Assembly (NCBI GenBank): GCA_033296885.1
Contig: MU863916.1
Coordinates: 62,001-126,000 of the forward strand
Direction of reading: 5' to 3'
DNA: 64,000 bases
DNA from: Triangularia verruculosa
Taxonomy: Eukaryota; Ascomycota; Sordariomycetes; Sordariales; Podosporaceae
In this document: positions 44,347 to 54,840 of the stretch, one piece after another
How the letters are laid out: each line of letters begins with the position of its first letter
Position numbering within the stretch: the first letter of the stretch is position 1
The notes under the pieces: model-generated
What the model was told of the DNA's origin: nothing
Seen by the model: only the letters and a program-made list of their open reading frames with translations
The model's database searches: none
Made by a program: the position numbers and the translations under genes

Positions 44347-45954
44347 TTAGAGATCCTTGGTCTCCTTCTCCTCGGCTGGGTCGATGTCGAGGACGCTCAG
44401 GGGGCTTGTATTTGCATCAGTCAACCATGCAGTGAAAGACAGGAGAAAGGAGGAGCTCACCCCTTCTTCACCATGATACTCATAATCTCAAATAGCGCGT
44501 CCGCCGCCGCCATGGTGGTGTGTTCCGCATTTGTGTCATAGGCCGGCTATCATCACTTTTGTCAGCCCCAAACCTTCTCTTCCACCCATTTCCCTATCCT
44601 CTCCCAAATATCACCAGAAGAAGAGAAGAAGAAAAAAACCCACAGCAACCTCAACAATATCAGCCCCCACCAAATTCACTCCCTCCAACCCCCTCAAAAT
44701 CGTCCTCAACTCCCTCGTGCTCCACCCCCCCGTCTCAGGCGTCCCCGTCGCCGGCGCAAACGCCGGATCCAACGTATCAATATCCAAACTCAAATAAACC
44801 GGATTTTTTGTGCCCACCCTCTCTTTGATCTTCTTCACAATCCCCCCGGCCCCAATCGTGTCAATCTCCCTCGCCTCCACAATCTCAAACCCGCAGTACC
44901 CATCATTCTCGTAATCCGACGGGCCGGACAGCGTCGTGCGGATCCCCGCGTGAATGTTTGTGTCGTTCCGCAGCAGACCCTCCTGCGCGGCGTGGTAGAA
45001 GTACGTCCCGTGGTTGATGGAGGCTGTCTGGGAGGGGGAGCCGCCGAAGACTTTTGGTTTCCCTTTTTCAAACTATCAGTACCTATCTTTTTAAAAACAA
45101 AAAATTGGTGAAAAAAGGGGGGGAAATACAAGTGTCGAGGTGGGAGTCGAAATGGATTACTGTCACGGGACCATAAGCGCGGTTGATGGAGCGGAGGAGA
45201 GGGAGGGTGATGGTGTGGTCGCCGCCTAAAGTGATAACCCTAGGTAAAGTTTTTCCTTTGAGGGAGGGGCCGGGTTTGGAGGCGTCGGTGGTGGGGGGGC
45301 GGGAGAGGATGGAGAAGTGCCCGTTTTCGATTTGGGTGAGGGCGTAGGTGTTGTCGTAGGAGGTGACTGGGATGTCGCCGCAGTCGATGACTTTGGCCCA
45401 GGAGTTGAAGGGGTTTGTGGCGAGGGGGACGTTGTAGCCTCCGCTGTTTTTGGGAAGTGTGTTAGTTTTTGTATCGAGGGGGAGGAGAGGGGGATGGTTA
45501 CACGTACTACAAGTTTAGTCTTCGCGAGCCCTGCCGGATGCCGGATGGTCCGAATCTAGCGCCGGGGCGATAGGATGTGCCTGTGTCGAAGGGGGCGCCT
45601 TGTTTTATTTTATGCTTGTTAGCTTGGTTGTTTGATGCTGTGTACCGTTGTGTGAGGGGCTTACCGATGAAGGCGATGTCATAGTCGATGTCCTTGTGGG
45701 AGAGGCAGGGGAGGTAAGGGAGACGGCCGAAGGTTGAGATGCCGGAGAAGACTGAGTCGGCCTGTATTGGGGATGGTGTTAGTGAAGGAGAGATAGACAA
45801 GTGTCAGTTGACTGACCTGAGTCCCTCCATCGCCGGGCAAGGTGTTGTACCACAGAGATTTGTGAGGTCCAGCCATGTTCTGCTGGTGGTCATGGTCGCC
45901 ATGTGCCAGGGCAGCAGTTGTAAGCCATAGTGCTAAAAGACCCTGAGTTGCCAT
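44347..45954 (-). CDS. Secreted agmatinase (ureohydrolase family)
   Basis: Seven exons (45817-45954, 45665-45761, 45508-45598, 45444-1 to 45130 i.e. 45130-45443, 44644-45062, 44461-44546, 44347-44404) are joined across introns of 55-97 nt and give 400 residues. The N terminus MATQGLLALWLTTAALAHG is a signal peptide followed by HGDHDH. The ureohydrolase core carries APFDTGTSYRPGARFGPSGIR, the manganese motifs LGGDHT, HFDSHLDTW (rebuilt across an intron) and SLDIDTLDPAFAPATGTPE with TGG. Members hydrolyse agmatine or related guanidino compounds to putrescine and urea. Without the last splice the frame would stop at KKG; splicing adds PLSVLDIDPAEEKETKDL. Export to the secretory route or outside is inferred from the signal peptide. 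Substrate specificity among agmatinase and guanidino hydrolases is not certain. Confidence 0.92.
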
Positions 45955-47878
45955 GTTTTGATCCTCAAAGAATACAATATGGATAGCTATAACAGATGCT
46001 CAAAAACTGGCATCTCTCCTCAGGACCGTCCCTTTTATACCCCAATGCCTCCCCTCTCCCCTCAACTGGGGCTCTGCAGCCATCGACCAACAATCGTCAC
46101 CACTTGCAGACACCCAACTCCCCAGAAGCACATCTCCGGCCGTATCATAGATAATGACATGCTTCAATCTCCCCCAGACTCATCCACTGGACGTCCTTCC
46201 ACGAGCCATCGCTGCATGTCATGTCAACGGTTCTCGTTAGGTAACGGTCGTTGCATCATCTCACTGGAAGACATCATATCCCATCGTCATGCGGGAGCGG
46301 ACAGGAGATAGATAAAGCAGAGCATGTGAACTATGTTCTCAACTGGGACTGCAGGAAACAATACACCAATTGTATGTCCTCTGAGAAGCTGCAATGGCAG
46401 GCTCGTCGATTTCTCGGAATCCCACACTCGGGGCGTTGGATAATTTCACCACTAATGGAATCTGAAGACTCCAAGAGATCGGGACCCGGGAATACGGGGC
46501 TACCGTTCCGGCGCGAATGACATCGAGGTCCGGAGCGGGGGAACCACCTGGTCAACTAGCAAGAAGATAGATAGATAGATAGGCGTGGGAGTGGGATGTA
46601 AGTGCAGATGTGCCCCCTTCAGTGGCGATGTGGTCATTGGTCTTTATTTTCTCATACATATTGTGGTACGCTGGTCCTATTCGCTGCTCAGATGGTGACA
46701 TTGATGGGAGGAGATAAGAGAAGCAGCAATGGAACTGTGCGAGTTGTGAATCTCTTACGAATTATTTCCGACTCGGAGATATGTGATAGCCACTGGTATT
46801 CTCATTCATGGTTATAATAGTTGTCTTTTGACTCCAAATTGTCTCTCTCTCTTTCCCCCTTGTATTACGATGCGGAATACCCCTTGTGGGAGACGGAAGA
46901 GAGAACGTTTCAAGCCCAACACGTGGTTCCCGAGACATGGGCGACAAGAATGCCATTGTTGTCCAGGGATGACACTTGTCTTGAATCCAGGTAACGGCCG
47001 GTGAAGAGAGACGAAAAACAGAGAAGAGAATAACCGCCGAGTCTGTTGTTGGTTTGGCCAGTGGGGACCGCCGTCGGTGCGTAGGGCAGTCTTCCTGCGC
47101 TGATTCGGCCGGTGCCCTGATTTCGCTGCATCGGCGGGGCCTTGGACCGGCTCCTGGAACGCAGTCGGTCACTCAGAAAGCTGCCGTGCTGCGGCAGGAC
47201 AGCGCAGCGGATGGCCACCTACTGGATAACACTGCGTCTCCCTGCCTGCCCGGGTCCGCTTTGGGAGAAGGGCCAGCCATCCAGCGCCGAGGGACTGCAG
47301 GGAATTTCATGCATTGCTGAAGAATAGAAAGTTGATACGTGGACATTGTCGCAGTCCACTCTGCCCAACAATGCCTTTTTGGAGTGGAACAATGGAAATT
47401 GAAGACAAGACCCAACTTCCAGGCTGAAGGTGGGTGGATCCCCTTGTTCCCCGCCCTAGAAGGGCTTGGCAGGGAATAGGTGGAAGTTGGCCATCTGGAA
47501 GCTAGGGGTACCCGACCAGCGCCTCAGGTCCCTCTTCGCTCCCAGCCCGCCTATTTTGGAGCTGCATCAGGGCCGGGCCAATCACAGAGAATTCCCTCGA
47601 CAGTGAATGAGATGGACGGTGTCCTGATCATATGCTCTCCCGCTGCCATCTGCCTCTACCCAGGACGCTGTCCTCCGGCCGCAACTTTCCTTCTGTGATA
47701 CCTCGCCCAGCAGCTCCGCCGAGAGCAACCCTGCGTGGCGCATTCTTTTTCCAACAGTGAAATCACCCGCCGTCACCGCGCACCAATATTCACACAGCAA
47801 TCAATAATAGTCATCAAACATGATGCCGACTTCTCTCCTTTGACTCTTTCTTTTCCCAACAACTCAACTCGAGAAGCC
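45955..47878. other. Divergent promoter region, agmatinase and disordered protein
   Basis: No gene is supported. A GATA-type TAGATAGATAGATAG tract lies near 46567-46581. Open frames are short and lack features. Confidence 0.5.
47820..47843 (+). promoter_or_regulatory. Seven-codon upstream ORF
   Basis: An ATG-ATG pair opens MMPTSLL and ends in TGA, 35 nt before the main start at 47879. It is in a different frame from the main protein. If transcribed in the leader it could lower translation of the main frame. Confidence 0.35.
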
Positions 47879-50800
47879 ATGACGGTAGACGCCGATCGGG
47901 GCCTTGCGCTCCCCGTTATGGGCCTGTCCCAGGTTAACAGCCACCAGCGCATGTTTAAAAAGCACAAGGTTTTGCCACACCCGCGAAAAGAGGCCGTTGT
48001 GGGAGTGTCCGACTTGCAAGTTCAACGGTCGCGATCGCGGTCTGGGTCTGGAAACCATATCGAGGCCGATCCACCGTTATCGCATGGGAATCCCCGGGTT
48101 CGTCAGCAGGAGCTCCATGTATCAAGACAGCGACGAGGGAGGGGCCCTGAGCCTCCGCCAACTCCGCCAACACATTCCCGAACCTCGTCGGCGAGCCATC
48201 CTGTTGATACGTCAAGCGACCAGCAAGACGATGCTGAAAGCCCAGCGCTAAGCATAAAGACGGTCCAGCCACGCTCTCCATCTACTCCTCCCAACCCACA
48301 GACACCTCTCACTCCAGAGATCACCCCTCCGGGTGCAGCTGAGCCGCAACCCAGGTCTCGGCCGCCACTCTATGATCGAATGCAGTCCAAGATTACCACC
48401 GATTCGAGCTTTCAATCGTATAGAACAGCTCCTGAAGTTCCCCTCTTATCACCCGACGATGAGGACGAGAGGCTAGCACTGCGACCGACACTGTCGTCGG
48501 CAAAGACCTCACAGAGTACCGTCAGACAGTTGAAGGTGGATGGCAAAGAGAGGTCACAGCCTGTGGGCCTGGGGCTTGGACTCGAGAGTGACAGAGGTGA
48601 CGGAACCCCAAGCACAGCCAGGGAATTCGACAGGTTCGACGGAGAGTGGGCAGGTGGGGAGGGCGAAGGGCAGGAGGAATGGGACTCGAATCTCATGAGG
48701 AATGTGTCGATAAGGAAACGAAGGCCATCGGGACAACAAAGGGAGGGCCGCAACCACAGTGAAGTGGTTGAGGACTCGACTGTTTCTGCAACAAACGCCA
48801 CCAAGGCACTGCGCTCTGTGTCGCTACAGGACAGCCCCGTCGTGTATCCTGCGCGCAGAGTCGTCTCGGATCGGGTGCCGAATCGAGGACAGCCTTCCAT
48901 GTCTGAATCCTCGGTTGGCTCCGATGCGAAGCGGTCCTCCATCATGTCTAATCGGTCGACAACTTCCACCGTGGTAGACCACACTGATGCAGCCCCTTGG
49001 CGGCGGAAAACGCTACGACATGTGAAGAAGCACATTGACCTACGCGATTCCAGCTCCGAGCTTTCTCCTGCCAGTTCGGCGCCTACCTCAGTTTCAGCAG
49101 CTGTGGAAGAGCCGCGTAGGCCGCTGCCAGCTTCAAAGCTGGGAGATTCTGGGAGAGATAGCCATGCATCTATGGCTACCCTGAGCTCGATTTCCAGTAA
49201 CAAAGCTCGACGGGAGGCTTGGAAGGCGGGCGCAATCACCGTTGCCATTGTCCCTGAACGTCGGTCGTCGATCAAGTCCAACAAATCGAACAGCGGGAGA
49301 ACACCTTCTTTGCGGTCAACCAGTACTCGGCGGTCTCAGCGAAGCCAGAGCCTAAGCTCTGCGCCCCCATCGCGTACTTCGAAGAGTGTAGAGCGTGTCC
49401 CTATCTTCGATAGACCGCAGCGCCGAGGCAGAGCACTGTCCGAGTCGGATGGATCGCGAACTGCTGGAGATGAGAGGACCATTGACTTTCCCCCGGTGAT
49501 ACCTACGCGATCGTCTTCTCTGTCGGCTCCGACCAGTAGGAATGCGTCAAGGAACGGCTCGCTCACGGCAGAGAGTCTCAAGGCACACAATGCGATCCAG
49601 GCCCAACATCGGGAACTACAGCAGGCTAGCCGAGAGCTCAGCAAGCTGGTGAATCAGCGAGCCGAGGGGAATGAAAGACTTCGAGAGCAAAGAGTGGGAC
49701 TACATCATCCTCCTGAGCTGAAAGTTGTAACGCAATCGTTGCAGCCCGAAGTCTCGATCCAACAGGTCATGCTGGAACAGCGTGCTGAGAGCCGAAAAGC
49801 CATCTCGAACCCAGACCACGAAGGGGATGATCATCATCTTTCTGTTGATCGATACGGCGATCCCTTGTTTGGAAAGCGGCTCTCGGCCCAGAACACCCCC
49901 TTCTCCATGGCATCAGTGGAAACCGCAGGTACCTCTCACGCCGAGGTCTCAGAAGCCATGGCGGTCAACATTTATCCGCACCAAAGCAAGTCTGTCGTGC
50001 TAGTTGACCACTCGGCCAAGCCTTCTGAGAGCTCTTCCCTCGAGAATCCTGTCATTGTCGCAGAACCAGCCACACCACCTCCACGACGACGCTTCTCGTT
50101 TGAAGAAGTCGACTCACCGTTACGTAACCCGCGAGCTCCTCCCGAGCCTCCCCGACCCCCCGTCATCAACTTCATCCCCGCCACCCCCTCGGGCTTGACC
50201 CCCATGACGGAGAAGCAGAAGATGCTCGGCAACTACTTTGAGGTGAACGGCGAGGGCGCCAAACCAAAGCGCAGCCAGTCGCTCCTCCGCCGTGCCCTGA
50301 CTGGCGGGCGTAAGAAGCTTTCTTCTGACTACTACGGCCCGTCACCATCTCGCCCGGCCGGCTTGCTGACACGGACTTTCTCCCTCGGCCGCCACGATAA
50401 GAAGCCTCAACGTCCAGGCCTCAAGCGTCGCCGTAGTACGGACGACGAGCACCCCCGCGACGAGCACCTTCTTCACCCGTTCTGGCGGCCAGCCTACGCG
50501 GAAGACTCGTTTTCCGAGTCTGACTCTGATTCAGAGGGGGATTACGATGACTACGGGGAAAGGGGCAGGACGTACAAGTACCCGTTGATCGACAACCGGC
50601 CTTCTGTTGGAAGAAGAAGAAGAAGTTTAAGCCAGCGGCTCAAGCGGACGTTTGCGATTTTGCCGATGCAGGATAGGTATGGGGATGGGTATGAGGATGA
50701 TGATTATTACGCTGTTGCTGGGTCGGGCGGGGGGGCGAATGGGGAGGTTGATAGGAGGACGATAAGGAGGACGGCGTCGGGGAATTTGAGGGTTATGAGG

Positions 50801-51181
50801 TTTCGTAAGTCGTTGGAGTCGATTAGGGGGGTGATGACGGAACAGCAGGAACAGCAGCGGCAACAGCAGGTGTCGATGCCGCCTATTACGAGGATTGGGA
50901 GGCCTTTGCAGGGGCTTGTGAGGAGGCTTTCACGGGGGAGGTCGGTGGAGAGGGAGGGGGTAGGGGTGAGGAAAGAGGAGGGGGGGCAGGGTTGGGTGGA
51001 TAAAATGAATATTAAGAGGAGGTTGAGCGAGAGGAGGAGGGAGAAGAGGGTGGGGGAGCTGAGGAGGATGATTAGTCGGCCGAGGGAGGTTAGGGATGGG
51101 GTGGGGGATGTGATTAGGAGGATGAGTTGGGTTGAGGAGCAGAGGGAGAGGGAGAGGGGGGGGAAGATGACGACGTATTGA
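47879..51181 (+). CDS. Large disordered basic protein, conserved-fungal type, function unknown
   Basis: One open frame of 1100 codons begins at the ATG of MTVDADRGLALP; the frame is open further upstream but without ATG. The protein is rich in Ser, Arg, Pro and Glu and shows many RRSS and RSxS possible basophilic kinase sites. A coiled-coil-like patch (IQAQHRELQQASRELSKLVN) lies near residue 575. A short ordered-looking block near 759-790 (PPVINFIPATPSGLTPMTEK, QKMLGNYFE) is the part most likely conserved. A second arginine-rich helical region (RRLSRGRS, KMNIKRRLSERRREKR) ends the protein. No catalytic domain or membrane segment is visible. The last 500 bases are G-rich. A small intron near the start cannot be excluded, because another frame is also open at 47904-48251. 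Confidence 0.7.
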   Translation: MTVDADRGLALPVMGLSQVNSHQRMFKKHKVLPHPRKEAVVGVSDLQVQRSRSRSGSGNHIEADPPLSHGNPRVRQQELHVSRQRRGRGPEPPPTPPTHSRTSSASHPVDTSSDQQDDAESPALSIKTVQPRSPSTPPNPQTPLTPEITPPGAAEPQPRSRPPLYDRMQSKITTDSSFQSYRTAPEVPLLSPDDEDERLALRPTLSSAKTSQSTVRQLKVDGKERSQPVGLGLGLESDRGDGTPSTAREFDRFDGEWAGGEGEGQEEWDSNLMRNVSIRKRRPSGQQREGRNHSEVVEDSTVSATNATKALRSVSLQDSPVVYPARRVVSDRVPNRGQPSMSESSVGSDAKRSSIMSNRSTTSTVVDHTDAAPWRRKTLRHVKKHIDLRDSSSELSPASSAPTSVSAAVEEPRRPLPASKLGDSGRDSHASMATLSSISSNKARREAWKAGAITVAIVPERRSSIKSNKSNSGRTPSLRSTSTRRSQRSQSLSSAPPSRTSKSVERVPIFDRPQRRGRALSESDGSRTAGDERTIDFPPVIPTRSSSLSAPTSRNASRNGSLTAESLKAHNAIQAQHRELQQASRELSKLVNQRAEGNERLREQRVGLHHPPELKVVTQSLQPEVSIQQVMLEQRAESRKAISNPDHEGDDHHLSVDRYGDPLFGKRLSAQNTPFSMASVETAGTSHAEVSEAMAVNIYPHQSKSVVLVDHSAKPSESSSLENPVIVAEPATPPPRRRFSFEEVDSPLRNPRAPPEPPRPPVINFIPATPSGLTPMTEKQKMLGNYFEVNGEGAKPKRSQSLLRRALTGGRKKLSSDYYGPSPSRPAGLLTRTFSLGRHDKKPQRPGLKRRRSTDDEHPRDEHLLHPFWRPAYAEDSFSESDSDSEGDYDDYGERGRTYKYPLIDNRPSVGRRRRSLSQRLKRTFAILPMQDRYGDGYEDDDYYAVAGSGGGANGEVDRRTIRRTASGNLRVMRFRKSLESIRGVMTEQQEQQRQQQVSMPPITRIGRPLQGLVRRLSRGRSVEREGVGVRKEEGGQGWVDKMNIKRRLSERRREKRVGELRRMISRPREVRDGVGDVIRRMSWVEEQRERERGGKMTTY

Positions 51182-52776
51182 TGTTATGAATTGTATGAAT
51201 TTGGGATTTGGGATGGGGATTTGGGATGGGGAGAGGGGAAGGGAAGGGGGAGATATGTGATTATGATGTCAATGTCTTTTTTTCTTTGTGATTTGGGGGG
51301 TGGTGATATTTGCTGGGAATTGGGGGGAGGTGGATGTGATGAATCAATGATATGACCGGCTGGGTTTTATGTGATGTTTTTTATCTGATATGTCATGTTG
51401 GTGTGGGAATGAATTTTTGGTTGATGGGGTTAGTGGCGTTGGGGGAAGACTAGGTTTGTGGGTTTAACGGGCGTGAAAATTGAGTGTTTGTTGCTGTTCA
51501 TTTTCTTTCGGTTGAGGTGAGGTTATGTTGTTGATGAGTCTGAGGTGAGGTGTTGATGACGAGTTTGAGGTGTGGGTCTGTTGCCAGCCGAGACAGTGTT
51601 GACAAACGAGGTGGCAGCGATGCGTTTGGTGTGTTGGTTGACTGATTGGGTGGGTATGATAACATGCTCTGGGTTTTTTTTTTTTGTATTTTTGAAGATG
51701 AAGAGATGGGAGGTCATCGCTGCTTTGGTGGTTTAGCGTGAGTTGGTAGTTTGTTTGTTGGACTTGATGAAGTAACGAAAACTTGCCTATCGTCTACTTG
51801 CTGTGAATGTGTCTTTTGGTACAGTGCGGTAGGTAGATTGAACCTAACCTAACCTATCTTTTGGTCCCTTGCGGGTGCTAGGTATGCTAATGCAGTTGAA
51901 CGCTGTAGAAAGTAAAGTACGTGTGGACATTTCTACCAGAGAACCGAGGTTTTTCGGGATGGAAAAAAGTTTTTATATTAGGCTCCTTTAAACATTGTTG
52001 GCACTTGCTCTCCCGTCTTTTTCTCTTTTCTTCTTTCGGGCCACCGCATCTGATAGACACTACTTCAACAGCCGTTGGGGCTATCTCTCTCTCTTCGGTA
52101 GCTCAAACACCACCGTCTAGTCTCCACGACCGAATTCACCTCTCCGTCTGGTGGGACGTCTGGGAAGGTACTTGATATTCATTATATTAACGGGTATAGT
52201 ATCGGGAGATTTGGGGGCTGTCTCTTTTGTGTTTTTATTTTTTATTTTCTCCCTACCGAGGGTGATCTTTCATCTAGATAAGGTAATTAATGCGGGCTCG
52301 CTGTGATGTTCTACTTTATATTAACAGAGATTATATTACGCGTGCATTGTTGACGTCGATATCTGTTTAGGTACTGGCAGTTATGAAACTTTGGCATTTA
52401 ATCTCTAGTAAAAATCGAGAGTCGGCCCGTTATCTTTGTTAACGACACTTCAAGATAAAGGGGGAGGTACGACTGAGTAGGTAGCGGATACATAGATAAC
52501 TAAACAGTAGATACGATAACAGTCGCGATACTTATAAAAAGAAAGGTCAAGGTGTTCTAGAAATGAAAAATAAAATTAAAAAAATACAGAGTTAAATTCA
52601 GCAGGCTGGACGTGTTGATGTCGACTGCATTGTACAGTCCGTAGCTGTAATGTTCTTATGTACCATCCCTAAACTCCTACCCATCTAAATGCCAAAAAGA
52701 GATCTAACTATGCTACGATTGGTATCATCTCCCCTCTAAATCACGTATTCAAAATTGCTCGCTGGCCATTTTTCAC
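51182..52776. other. Convergent intergenic region, AT-rich in part
   Basis: The first 200 bases continue the G-rich trend with short GGGATTTGGGAT-like repeats. From about 52160 to 52740 the sequence is markedly AT-rich. ACCTAACCTAACCTA occurs near 51843. No gene is seen. Confidence 0.5.
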
Positions 52777-53840
52777 CTACCCTCGAACCTCGACCTCCTT
52801 CCTCTGCACCCCCTGCCCATCAGCCCTCACCGTCCTCCTCCCAGTCGTCACATCCCTTTTACTCACGCAGCAGCACCCCATGCCGCTGTGCACGGCAAAG
52901 CCAATGATCCCAAACCCAGCCGCCAGCCACATAAAGATAAACATCTTGGCACCCACATACGACTTGATGTTCAGCTCCTTCTGCGCTTCGGCCGCGTACT
53001 TGAACACCAAACTGATGACGGTGCCCACTATGCTCGCCGCCACCACCAGCAACATGTTGAGAAACGCGCCGATGGACAGCGGCAAGCTGAACCACTTGGA
53101 CTTCGTGGCGATTGGTGATAGGAAAATGTAAAGGAATGTGAGGATGGCCGACGTGAGGAAGAAGCCGAACATGATCTGGCTGGTAATCTGCAGAATGGAT
53201 AGGATGGTGATGATTTCGGTGGGAAAGGCGATGGTGGCGCCTGCCAGGAGCTCGGACATGAGAATGTCGACTGGGTTGAACCAGTAGAGCGCCTCCGGCT
53301 TGGAGCAGTAGGTGATTCCTCTGGATTGTGTGTTAGTGGGAGATACAATATCCCATGTTAATAGAACAGGGACTCACTCGTTGATGAAGCCCTCGCAGAA
53401 ATTCCACAGGCCGACCTGGTAAAAGTCATGAAGACCGATAGATCGGGCGATGGAGTTGATTAACCGGGCATTGGGAACACTCAGAGGAATGATATCCGAG
53501 AGATCTAGCTTGAAGAAGTAGATATCGGACAAGACAGCACGAGGATATGTGTTTCCAACCAGAACCTACTATCATGTTAGCAAAATACTGACAAGATAAG
53601 GGATGCCTCCTGAGAAAAGTAACATACCAGCACCAAGAAGACCCATGAGATGAGATATGAGATGGAGGCCGTCAGGGCAAAAATTCGGCGTGTCTTAGTA
53701 ACCCGCCTAAGTGTGTCTTCTGTGATGGTGTTGGGCCCAGTCTGATGGTCTGGTGATGAAGGCCCAGTGGAGGTACGTTTCTCGCTGATGGGGGAGGCGG
53801 TATTCCTCTTGCGAGGCCGCAGAATTGACGGAAGACCCAT
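52777..53840 (-). CDS. SUR7/PalI-family cortical membrane protein
   Basis: Three exons (53628-53840, 53378-53565, 52777-53320) are joined across introns of 62 and 57 nt and give 314 residues. After a 50-residue cytosolic head the first TM helix (FALTASISYLISWVFLVL) leads into an extracellular loop with GLWNFCEGF and ITYCSKPEALYWFNP, the paired-cysteine signature of Sur7 proteins. Three more helices follow in exon 3 (near TIAFPTEIITIL..., LTFLYIFLSP, LNMLLVVAASIVGTVISLVF, FIFMWLAAGFGIIGF), then a CCCVSKRDV tail. Sur7 proteins mark eisosome/MCC patches of the plasma membrane and affect wall and endocytosis. The exact helix count in exon 3 is uncertain. Confidence 0.85.
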
Positions 53841-54840
53841 TTTCAGACACTCTGTTTGTACTGTTTGGCGTGGCTACCGGCCGACTGAGCAGAAGTGTGA
53901 GGGTGATAAGCCGAGCAGGTAAAGATGCGAATAAACCCAGGGCCGGCGCAACGGAGTCATCAAGGTTCTTCGATCTGGGGATCCGGCTCCACGAGATGAG
54001 GGGTTCCAGATATTTTGTAAGATTTCCTCGATGAATCCAGCAACCAGGTTTATGACAAGAAAAGAGATGGCGAACGGTGCAGCTCCTCTGTCCGCGCGTC
54101 GGGGCCTAGTCCGGCTGGTGGAGTCTGGCAATTGGCTGCGGACCCCTGAATTTGATATTATCGCCAGGGATGCTAAGGGTAACTGACTCCAGGTAAAGCG
54201 GTCAATGCCGTGATGCCGTGGATTGTATTTCGACTGACTGTCAATCAGTCAATCAGTGGCTGCAACGTGCAGAGCAGCTCGTCATCCCACGTCTCTGGCC
54301 ATGCGAATAGCACCAACTGCCTTGGTTTTGTAGGAAAAGACGAGCGGCAGTCAATCAGAGCCCAGCCCGTCGATCAAGACTTGGCAGAAACACTGGACTG
54401 CTGCCGAGAGGCGCCAATCTGGACGACGTCATCGCGCGCTTGAGACAGACGCTGGCAGGACAAGTGGCAGTGACTGACAGCCAATGCCGGGGACGACAGG
54501 CGATGGACAGCAGAGATATCAGATGACAATCCCTCTCAAGTCGAAACAAAAATCGAGATAAACGCGCGCGCCCAGCAATTGACAAATGAACAGCTCGTGT
54601 AGTTTCGTCGCATTCAAACGAGTGGCCATTGCAAGGGTTCCCGGGCTCTCGGCTCAGTCTTGGTACCCCACCACCCTGCGGCGGTGCCAATATCAATCCC
54701 TGTTTAAGGCTGCTTCTGATGAGATCGGGACCCACGGCAGGGAGCAGGACGCCGTGTTTAGGTTTTAAGGCTTCGATGCTGTGCAGAGTATCTTTCCTCC
54801 GTCCGTTCAATCATTTTGGTGTTCAGGATACACAACGACC
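53841..54840. other. Divergent promoter region, SUR7-family and PLC-like genes
   Basis: One kilobase lies between two outward starts. ACTGACTGTCAATCAGTCAATCAGT-type short direct and inverted motifs (ACTGACTGTC, AATCAGTCAATC) occur near 54232-54256. No gene is seen. Confidence 0.5.
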
